Assembly (NCBI GenBank): GCA_900128585.1 | Contig: LT642757.1 | Span: 1-11,131, forward strand | From: Stramenopiles sp. TOSAG23-3 | Lineage: Eukaryota > Sar | Reading direction: 5' to 3' | DNA length: 11,131 nucleotides | Shown: one piece after another, positions 1 through 6,247 of the stretch | Layout: the number at the start of each line of letters is the position of its first letter | Position numbering within the stretch: position 1 is the stretch's first letter | Notes under the pieces: model-generated | Seen by the model: the letters and a program-made list of their open reading frames with translations, nothing else | Database searches by the model: none | What the model was told of the DNA's origin: nothing | Made by a program: the position numbers and the translations under genes

Positions 1-523
1 AAATTCGAGTGGGATTTTTTTTCGCGCCAAGGACACTGAACACTTTGTAAAACAGGCGTCTATCATCGCATTTTACTTATAGAAAAACAAGGACAGTCGT
101 CTTTTTTATTTTTTAGAAGAACGAAGTTTTTCGGGCACAGCAGGCAGGGGGCAGGGGCGAAGAGAAGAGCGAAGATGATCAACAAAACGAAGAAAAGAAG
201 AATAATAAGCAATAAATCCTAATAAAAAACAACGAACAACAACACAAAAAAACTTTCACACACTAATTTATACTAGTCTAGTATTGAATGTTATTATAAA
301 TAATAACAGGATCAGAGTAAATAAATAAATAAGAGAACATCCATTAGGAATAGCAAAGAAGGAATTTGGAATTTAATAAACTGCCGCCCAGTAAAAGTGG
401 TACGACTAATTAGAGGAATAGACATCCTTGTCGTTGTTTCTTCTTTTAATTTTTTTTTTAGTATTAGACGATAAAGATAGACAAATTATTTTTATATATC
501 GATTTGGTATCACCACTTCGTGC
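1..523. other. A/T-rich intergenic spacer, downstream of the hydroxylase gene
   Basis: I see no convincing coding region here on either strand. The stretch is A/T-rich with poly-A and poly-T runs and a purine-rich patch near 145-200. Reading the minus strand it is the 3' flank of the hydroxylase gene. One AATAAA-type polyadenylation hexamer (TTTATT on plus at 105-110) lies about 415 bases beyond that gene's stop. In DNA this A/T-rich such a hexamer can occur by chance, so I do not call it. Confidence 0.6.
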
Positions 524-1516
524 TTACCTCGATTTTTTCGTTTCCGCCACGCTCTTGTACTCCGCAATCCCCTTCAGGTCGTCCGAGATCGTTGCCCCGA
601 CCAGCTTTGCCTGGGCGATCGATTCGGCATACCGCTCCTTGGCCAGCATGCCGGATATCTTGGACGGATCGTAGTTGGTTCCCATAATATGATCCCACGT
701 CGGCGAGCTTCCATAGTTCCAGTTGAATTTGCTGTGGTGAATGTAATGGTTCCACGTATCCTCAAGGGCCCAGCTACCATGCCCGGAGTGCCCTTCCAGT
801 GGAAACACAAGAAGGCCTTTGAAGGTAAACCGTACCATCCATAACGGTGCAAACATACACATGAGGGGGGCAGATGAAAAGTACACGGCCGACTCGAACC
901 AGTGCATGGACAACCCACTCCAGGGGTCTGGGTTGAACGATTCGTGGTGTATTTTATGAACATTCTTGTACAACCATTTTGTATGGAGCCATCGGTGGGT
1001 CCAGTAAAAGTGGGCGTCGCCCCACAGGTATGCAAACACACCGGCGCACAGCAAACACTTAAAGTCGATCACCCCGCCTTCCCCAAGTTCGAGGTAACTC
1101 CACCGCCACCGGTCCGATACGAGGTGGTTCGAGTACACGTGGTTGACGCCCACCTCCAGGGCGGATGCTATCATGACCCCTCGTGCGGAGCGGAAAAACT
1201 CCTTCACAATAAGTTCGTACTTTGGGTACATTTTGTTCAGTTTGAACGGGCGGAACAGCTTTCGTTGCGGTTCTACGTACATGGCAAGGTGGGCAAGCGA
1301 GTAGAGGACGAACCAAAGAGTGTAGTTCTCCAGAAGAATAGACCTCCACGAGCACGGCTTGTCGTAAATGAGGGTTTCATACAGCTGCAGCTTCACCGGG
1401 AGGGAGTCTGTCCCATTACCAGCGTACGGAATGTTCAAAGGGATGCCACCGCTCTCCCTGTACAACGTACCAACGTAACCGACCACTGCGATTATTCCAA
1501 ACATACCCAGGCCCAT
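524..1516 (-). CDS. Fatty acid hydroxylase / sterol desaturase superfamily membrane enzyme
   Basis: This is a predicted 330-residue di-iron membrane oxygenase of the fatty acid hydroxylase superfamily (sterol C5-desaturase, C4-methyl oxidase and sphingolipid hydroxylase relatives). These enzymes hydroxylate or desaturate lipids in the ER. The histidine boxes are all visible: HX4H at 169-174 followed by HRWLH, HKIHH at 187-191, MHWFE near 204-208 (relatives usually have HPxE), HSGH at 243-246, and HYIHH at 257-261. After these comes the family-like FNWNYGS...WD..MGT stretch. Hydrophobic segments lie near residues 1-20, 66-81, 150-173 and 210-240. The C-terminus KKSR is a KKXX dilysine motif, which fits ER retrieval. 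I chose the ATG at 1516 because its context (ACC ATG G) is strong. The frame stays open upstream to 1573 but has no ATG there. The exact substrate (sterol, sphingolipid, alkane, or an alternative squalene epoxidase-type role) cannot be read from the sequence. Confidence 0.86.
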   Translation of the reverse strand: MGLGMFGIIAVVGYVGTLYRESGGIPLNIPYAGNGTDSLPVKLQLYETLIYDKPCSWRSILLENYTLWFVLYSLAHLAMYVEPQRKLFRPFKLNKMYPKYELIVKEFFRSARGVMIASALEVGVNHVYSNHLVSDRWRWSYLELGEGGVIDFKCLLCAGVFAYLWGDAHFYWTHRWLHTKWLYKNVHKIHHESFNPDPWSGLSMHWFESAVYFSSAPLMCMFAPLWMVRFTFKGLLVFPLEGHSGHGSWALEDTWNHYIHHSKFNWNYGSSPTWDHIMGTNYDPSKISGMLAKERYAESIAQAKLVGATISDDLKGIAEYKSVAETKKSR

Positions 1517-1760
1517 GGTTGTCAGCTTGCAAGTGGTAGAAGTCAGCAACAAGGCGATCCAACCCTGTAATATTTATTTGAATGAAAAGGACGAAAACGA
1601 GCTTCCAGTTGTAAACAGACGATGTACAATGCAAGCGTGAAAAAAATTAAATGCGTGTATAACCATAGATGGATTTGTCAATTGTACAATATCTTGAACA
1701 AAAAATACAAAATTAAAATGTAATTCCTCCAAGTTCCAAGTTCAAGTAGTTCATCTCATA

Positions 1761-1786
1761 TAATAATAATAATAAAAAAAAAAAAA
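1761..1786. repeat. (TAA)n microsatellite running into poly-A
   Basis: About five TAA units (1761-1774) are followed by an uninterrupted run of 13 A's (1774-1786). This is simple-sequence DNA within the spacer and probably variable in length between strains. Confidence 0.85.
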
Positions 1787-1926
1787 CACAATCATCTCAT
1801 TCTTCTTCTTCATCACCAATAATAATAAAATCAAGAAAAAATCCGAAAAATAATATTAGTATTAAATATGGTAATAATTAATAATAATCCCCTTACTATT
1901 TCTATACATCCCGTGAAAAATATTTA

Positions 1927-1947
1927 TTGTTTGTTGTTTGTTGTTTG
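1927..1947. repeat. Three tandem copies of a 7-bp unit, TTGTTTG
   Basis: Exact copies lie at 1927-1933, 1934-1940 and 1941-1947. This is a short T/G-rich minisatellite in the hydroxylase-CSN3 spacer. No function is visible. Confidence 0.85.
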
Positions 1948-2280
1948 TTTTAGATCTATTTTTTTTTAGAAGAATAGATAAAAAAAAAATGGATTGTTGT
2001 GTTGTTGAAAAAGAAGAAGAATATTACTACACCACAACGACGTCTTCTAGGAACTAGACTATATATCTCATCAAAATCATTTTTTGAATGATGATATTTA
2101 TTATGAGGAAAAAGGGATGTTACAAAAAAAGAATAATTAATAAATGGTAGCATTAGGTCATTGCAATTCACACAGGGAACAAAAGAAAGGAATAGATTTA
2201 CAGGATTCTTATATCAAAACGAGAGAAGCAGGTTGAAACCGTGAGGTTCTTGTTGGAAAGAGTTTGGGACATACACAGCA

Positions 2281-3618
2281 ATGGATGCGTTGATAACCAA
2301 ACTGATGCAGGCCGAAGGGTCTGGGGAGTTCGCTGCAGTATTGCAGGAGTCGAAGGACGAAGTATTGAAAATAGCCTGCGTGGATTTTCAGCCGGACAGT
2401 GTATTTGAAATGTTAGGGTATGCCAACCACCCTTGGAGCTGCGCGGTGTTGTTAGCGTTCGGTTGCAACGGCATAGTATGCGATTCGAACACCCCCGCCG
2501 ATCCGTCCGTTAAAGTAATGTCCCCAGAGTCGCTGTTTGGGCACGCCGGAGGTTTTCTGTGCGAAGCCGGCGAAGAGAAGCTCCTTTCGGCACCCAAGCT
2601 CGTCGCGCGCATATGTAGGGGCCTGACCGACGCGGCAATTCAGTGTGGCAAGCCCATGGAAGCCTTAAAGCCGTTGAGGCGCGTGTTTGACGTGTTTGCC
2701 AAGCATTTTCCTGGGTGCCTGCTTCCCACGCACACCGCAATAACGAAAGTATGCCTGCGCGCCTTGGCGTTCGACGCGGTGCTCCCAGTATTGGACATTT
2801 TTGTGTATGACGTAGAGCCGAAAAAGACAGGACTGACAACGGAGGACATGCTGCTTTACTTTTACTACGGCGGTATGGTGTACGGTGGCGCAGGGAGGTA
2901 CAGGAAATCTGCGGAATTTTTTATGCTCTGCGCCACAACCCCGTCCGATGAAATAAGTGCGATCGCACTAGAGGCCATGAAGAAATACCAGTTGGTGTCA
3001 CTCCTCGACAAAGGCGTGGTGAAAGAGGGGCCCAGCTCCAAGCGCAAGCTTGGAAAACTGGCGTCACTCGCGAAACCGTACGTCGCCTTCTCCACCGCGT
3101 ACCAAAAGTGCGAAACCACGACGATGGCTGAGCTGGCCACGGCGCACGAAGCGGTGTACCGCGCCGACGGAAATTATGATTTGGTGACTTTGTGCCTCGG
3201 CAAGTTTCCTCGGCAGCAGATTCAAAAGCTAACCAACACTTACCTGACCCTGTCGTTGGACGATATTTCAAAAATCCCTGAGCTCAACTTGACAGACGAG
3301 AAGGCCGCGGAGGTGGTCGTGAAGGACATGATCGAAAAGAAGGAAATCTTCGCCTCGATCGATGCACAAAGTGGGATGGTCACATTTTTGGAGGACGACC
3401 AGGCAGAGGAAAGGCAAGACGAGAAACTTAAAGGTATTATGAAGAAATCGAAAGAATTGTCAGAAAACATCGCAAGGCTGAACAGGGAGGTCTCCCTGTC
3501 CACGCAGTACATGGTAACCATACCGTCCCAAAAGAAAAGCGGTGGGGCAGAAACCTCAACTAACCCCATTGATCGCGACGGTGCCAATTCCATGAGAGAC
3601 AACGAGGCGAAAACTTGA
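2281..3618 (+). CDS. CSN3: COP9 signalosome complex subunit 3 (CSN3)
   Basis: This 445-residue protein matches COP9 signalosome subunit 3, a PCI-domain scaffold of the complex that removes NEDD8 from cullin-RING ubiquitin ligases in nucleus and cytosol. Length is close to animal CSN3 (about 420). The helical-repeat half contains the characteristic LLYFYYGGMVY stretch (191-201). A second family stretch, LEAMKKYQLVSLL, lies at 230-242. The winged-helix half of the PCI domain carries IQKLTNTYLTLSLDDIS (314-330) and IEKKEIFASIDAQSGMVTF (351-369), which correspond closely to the human protein. A predicted helix at about 378-412 fits the C-terminal helical tail used for complex assembly, and the last 30 residues look disordered. 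The start is well fixed: it is the first ATG after an in-frame TGA at 2242-2244, with a purine at -3 and G at +4. No intron is needed. CSN3 has no catalytic site of its own; the catalytic subunit is CSN5. Confidence 0.93.
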   Translation: MDALITKLMQAEGSGEFAAVLQESKDEVLKIACVDFQPDSVFEMLGYANHPWSCAVLLAFGCNGIVCDSNTPADPSVKVMSPESLFGHAGGFLCEAGEEKLLSAPKLVARICRGLTDAAIQCGKPMEALKPLRRVFDVFAKHFPGCLLPTHTAITKVCLRALAFDAVLPVLDIFVYDVEPKKTGLTTEDMLLYFYYGGMVYGGAGRYRKSAEFFMLCATTPSDEISAIALEAMKKYQLVSLLDKGVVKEGPSSKRKLGKLASLAKPYVAFSTAYQKCETTTMAELATAHEAVYRADGNYDLVTLCLGKFPRQQIQKLTNTYLTLSLDDISKIPELNLTDEKAAEVVVKDMIEKKEIFASIDAQSGMVTFLEDDQAEERQDEKLKGIMKKSKELSENIARLNREVSLSTQYMVTIPSQKKSGGAETSTNPIDRDGANSMRDNEAKT

Positions 3619-4005
3619 GAGGGTTGGCGACGGAAACATTTACTGGCGTACGAGGTACTCTCGTATATTGTGAATTACTTAAAAACAAGAAAAATTGGCT
3701 GTTATTTTATAGTAATTAAAATTAAAGAAAAAAGAAGGTGTCAGTTCAAGAATAATATCTCCTCTTATTGCAGATCCTCCCCAAGTTCTGGTCAAGATTC
3801 CAATTGATTGGTCTTAAAAGTACACAGCGGCATAAATGTTTAAAGATAAACTGAATCAATTAAGCTTTTAGGTTTTTTAAAAATTAATAGTTTATAGCTG
3901 GTATACACCGTGCATCTTTTCCTCCAGCAATGTCCAAATTACAGGACTTCTGAGAGCAAACCGGTAGTATGAAGTTGCTGACCATGACATCAAGCTGACA
4001 TCGGT
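3619..4005. other. Convergent intergenic spacer (3' flanks of CSN3 and the PLB-like gene)
   Basis: This spacer separates two genes whose 3' ends face each other. ATTAAA hexamers at 3715-3726 lie about 100 bases past the CSN3 stop and are the best polyadenylation-signal candidates on plus. On minus, 3892-3949 could be a short terminal exon of the phospholipase B-like gene (see findings). Otherwise I see nothing coding. Confidence 0.55.
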
Positions 4006-5256
4006 TTACCTCTTATCATATCTATTTTGTGTAAGACGTTTAAACGCCGACATTTTGGCAAATGTTTCCTCCTTTTTTACACTTTTCACAACGTGGCGTC
4101 CTTTCTTTTCCTTGTTTGCTGGAAACAAAGGTGGGACCATGGTTTCCCAACCAAACTGAAAGCGATCCACTTGACCCTCGTGCACCATAGAGCGATCAAA
4201 ACTACTTTTGCTCCATTCAAACGGGGCTTGCGCATCGTGGGTTGGCCCCGCTTGGGCTTTGGCATGTAATGCGCGCGCAAGGCCAGACGTTGTCACTTTA
4301 GCATCAATAGCACCACCTGCCATAAGCTTCCAGAGCGCAACAGGGGTAGTGCCCGGCATTGTTGAACTTCCTGGATTCAGATCATCCCTGGAGGCAATGC
4401 CGCATGCACCCACGGGCTTGCCATCAACGGCACAAAGCGCACAAAGACTGTCGTGCTGGTAATCATTGTAGCGAAGAAATTTCTCAAACTGATCCAGGGA
4501 TTGGATGCCAGCAGCATCCCGACGAAAGATGGCGGCCCCACAGTACCGCTGGTAGTCCCAAAATTCGCCATACTTGGAAACGGCTGCCGGGTATCCTAGC
4601 GCAATGGACACTTCAGGAAAGAATGGCCGGTTGTAACTGGGCCAATAGCCTTGTAGGAGGTACGGGGTCGCATCCGTTGACACCATCTTTGTCGGCAGCT
4701 GCTCAATTACTGTGAGCGTGTTACTGTCGAGCCGCCGTTCCTTCCCGTGAAATTTGTTCAGGTCCACAACCATGAATTGGTTCGTGTAACTTCCTGAGTT
4801 TTCTTTCCCAATGATTGTTCTATAGTCTGGCCCACTACTTGCCATACGGTTGGCCACTACGAATCGTATCCAGCCAGGGACGGTTTGGGGCGACAAACCC
4901 GCCAGGACGTTGTTGTCGAGGACAGGGAGTGTTGTGGAAATTACAACAAGGCCTGAGCTCATCATGCAGAAGTCCTGCTGACTCATTAAACTCCCTGGGT
5001 ACGTTGACATGGACATTGACACAGATTTTGTGCCTTTCCCCAATGGCATATTGTACCACTTGAACACTGGAAGCATCATCGCATAACTCTCCCACGTAGT
5101 ATGCCCAAGGAACAGTTCGCTCATGTCCGCTGCTAGCTTCACCAGCGCGCGGCAGTGACCTTGCTTTCTCCGCTGCACATCGACCTTTTTCCCAGTACCA
5201 TTCGGAAAAAGATGCCCTTCTATTTCGAACAAATCATAGTCCCAGTTCATCATCAT
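4006..5256 (-). CDS. Phospholipase B-like protein, C-terminal part (nucleophile and catalytic region)
   Basis: This 416-codon frame holds the larger part of a phospholipase B-like (PLBD/lamina ancestor) protein, an N-terminal-nucleophile hydrolase of lysosomal or secretory compartments. GHCRALVKL (33-41) carries Cys35, which aligns with the autocatalytic nucleophile cysteine of the family. Further family blocks are HTTWESY (52-58), SSGLVVISTT (100-109), WIRFVVANRM (129-138), GSYTNQFMVVDLN (155-167), VIEQLP (183-188), YWPSYNRPFFPEV (204-216), IFRRD with RYNDYQHD (243-269) and GAIDAKVT (315-322). The end shows GPTHDAQAPFEWS then a basic tail of about 36 residues beyond the usual domain. The first ATG (5254-5256) is probably not a real start: the frame continues the upstream fragment (5234-5821) once the 10-bp tandem duplication is allowed for. 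The joined locus, 4006-5821, would encode about 600 residues, normal for the family. Confidence 0.93.
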   Translation of the reverse strand: MMMNWDYDLFEIEGHLFPNGTGKKVDVQRRKQGHCRALVKLAADMSELFLGHTTWESYAMMLPVFKWYNMPLGKGTKSVSMSMSTYPGSLMSQQDFCMMSSGLVVISTTLPVLDNNVLAGLSPQTVPGWIRFVVANRMASSGPDYRTIIGKENSGSYTNQFMVVDLNKFHGKERRLDSNTLTVIEQLPTKMVSTDATPYLLQGYWPSYNRPFFPEVSIALGYPAAVSKYGEFWDYQRYCGAAIFRRDAAGIQSLDQFEKFLRYNDYQHDSLCALCAVDGKPVGACGIASRDDLNPGSSTMPGTTPVALWKLMAGGAIDAKVTTSGLARALHAKAQAGPTHDAQAPFEWSKSSFDRSMVHEGQVDRFQFGWETMVPPLFPANKEKKGRHVVKSVKKEETFAKMSAFKRLTQNRYDKR

Positions 5257-5821
5257 TATAGCGCATTATAGCGCGAGAAATGTTTCCATTAAAATATTTT
5301 TTCTGTCCCCCTGCCACCCGCACACCTTCTGACAGTCCATCCATCATTGCAAGGGTTGCGCCCACGTGGGCCCAGTACTCATCCGCCCCACCATGCTTCT
5401 CCACTTGAGCCCTAACCCACAACAACTGTCGCTGGACATAACGCTCAGTGGCATCATGGTACTCCCTTGTTTGGTTCCCAAATGTCGCATGCGACCAAGA
5501 CTGATACCGTTGCTTGATGCGCAGTGACGTCAAGTAGCCTTCAAGAAGCCCCGCAGCCCACGCCTGGTCGTCCATGCTGTTCGTCCGAGTCGTATTGATG
5601 ACTAATTTCCCCCATCCGGTACTTCCTTGTTGAATTCCATCTTCAAAGCAACCTTTCGCGACGACTTGTGCTTGGACTCGTTCCCAAGGAATTACTTCCA
5701 TGGTTCCCGCGGCCGAAAGGATGACTTTGTTGCATGTGCGTTGAACGCTAAACGCAATTGGTGCAACGCACACCAAAGAAAACGAAGCGAGCAGAAGCTC
5801 ACTGAAAACGTTACGCCGCAT
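5234..5821 (-). CDS. Phospholipase B-like protein, N-terminal part with signal peptide (frame broken)
   Basis: This is the 5' part of the phospholipase B-like gene. It opens with a typical signal peptide: basic MRRN, a hydrophobic core at about residues 8-24, and likely cleavage near 25. This fits entry to the secretory/lysosomal route. The family block AAGLLEGYLTS lies at 89-99, preceded by GWGKLVINTT (69-78). Potential N-glycosylation sites are N76, N116 and N180. The ATG at 5821 is the first in frame after a TAG at 5891-5893 and has A at -3. The frame ends at a TGA (5234-5236), 195 codons in and before the catalytic cysteine, so alone it would be an inactive secreted fragment. The missing region continues in a second frame (4006-5256), and the shift falls within the tandem repeat at 5254-5274. 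Whether this is a true mutation, an allele difference or an assembly error cannot be decided here. Confidence 0.9.
   Translation of the reverse strand: MRRNVFSELLLASFSLVCVAPIAFSVQRTCNKVILSAAGTMEVIPWERVQAQVVAKGCFEDGIQQGSTGWGKLVINTTRTNSMDDQAWAAGLLEGYLTSLRIKQRYQSWSHATFGNQTREYHDATERYVQRQLLWVRAQVEKHGGADEYWAHVGATLAMMDGLSEGVRVAGGQKKYFNGNISRAIMRYNDDELGL
5254..5274. repeat. 10-bp tandem duplication (CATTATAGCG x2) at the frameshift
   Basis: Two exact adjacent copies of CATTATAGCG lie at 5254-5263 and 5264-5273, plus one further matching base. Because 10 is not a multiple of 3, the second copy moves the phospholipase B-like frame. With only one copy counted, the upstream and downstream frames run on without a stop. 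Confidence 0.95.
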
Positions 5822-6247
5822 CGTGAACGTGTCTTGTTCCGCACGTGGGACTTGTCTGGACCAAAGTGCTGATCGAATCCTGTATAAGAACTATTCGATT
5901 CGTAACTAATAATATCCGACAAGCTCAAAGGGTTTTCGAATATAAGAATTAGTTAATATTTTAATTTCTTAATCGAATAATTCTTACAGACATCTTTAAA
6001 AACTATTCGATTCTTAGATTTTATTATAAAAGTAAGTATCCAAATACCAAATGAATTGCATTTTCTTCTTCTTTCTTCTTGTCGTCTGTCGTCCACGACA
6101 CATCGGCGGGGACTTTATTCTTTTCTTCTTCGCCTCCTCTCTTCCTTCTTTTTTGTGTTGTTATTTTTTCAAATAATCGTATAGTAGTAGTAATAAGACA
6201 TTCTTCACAGTGTTATTAATACACACTACAGAGGCCACTCTCTACAT
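5822..6247. other. Intergenic spacer: 5' flank of the PLB-like gene, 3' flank of the ABC gene
   Basis: Both neighbours lie on minus, so this spacer combines the ABC gene's 3' untranslated region (right side) with the phospholipase B-like promoter (left side). The right part is pyrimidine-rich on plus, with pure C/T runs at 6061-6080 and 6133-6154, so the ABC transcript would be purine-rich there. TTTATT at 6114-6119 (AATAAA on minus) is about 130 bases past the ABC stop and is a candidate polyadenylation signal. The left part holds the TATTCGA repeat cluster. I see no gene. Confidence 0.55.
5885..6013. repeat. Cluster of TATTCGA elements in alternating orientation
   Basis: The heptamer TATTCGA occurs four times in 119 bases: plus at 5892-5898, minus at 5936-5942, minus at 5973-5979, and plus at 6004-6010. 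Three copies share a longer core, TAAGAAYTATTCGATT or one mismatch from it (5885-5900 plus, 5971-5986 minus, 5996-6011 plus). AACTATTCGATTC (13 bp) is exact at 5889-5901 and 6001-6013. The cluster lies 70 to 190 bases upstream of the phospholipase B-like ATG. It could be a set of binding sites or the remnant of a small inverted-repeat element. Confidence 0.7.

Larger units (their letters stand above)
1517..2280. other. Divergent intergenic spacer between the hydroxylase and CSN3 genes
   Basis: This spacer must hold the promoters of both flanking genes, which point away from each other. It is A/T-rich with an AAT microsatellite plus a 13-base poly-A run (1761-1786), a 7-bp tandem repeat (1927-1947) and several poly-T runs. 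No open frame in it shows amino acid composition or motifs worth calling. An in-frame TGA at 2242-2244 closes the CSN3 frame upstream of its ATG. No TATA box stands out against the background. Confidence 0.6.

Noticed and set aside
890-899. tRNA B-box-like GGTTCGAGTC on minus
   Set aside because: These bases encode part of the conserved MHWFES stretch of the hydroxylase. No acceptor stem, A box or anticodon arm can be drawn around them.
1550-1552. TTG as start of the hydroxylase (342 residues)
   Set aside because: Eukaryotic starts at TTG are rare and the ATG at 1516 has a strong context. The frame open to 1573 is more simply leader or intron-adjacent sequence.
902-1570. A 222-codon open frame on plus, antisense to the hydroxylase gene
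   Set aside because: It mirrors a frame with clear histidine boxes on the other strand, shows no motif of its own, and is explained by codon bias of the real gene.
1956-2171. A 71-codon open frame on minus in the hydroxylase-CSN3 spacer
   Set aside because: It is a Phe/Lys/Ser-rich translation of poly-T and AAT runs with no motif, and lies in the likely promoter region.
5254-5256. An independent gene starting at the ATG of the C-terminal phospholipase B-like frame
   Set aside because: The frame begins mid-domain, lacks a signal peptide, and its missing N-terminal half lies immediately upstream in another frame. One broken gene explains both.
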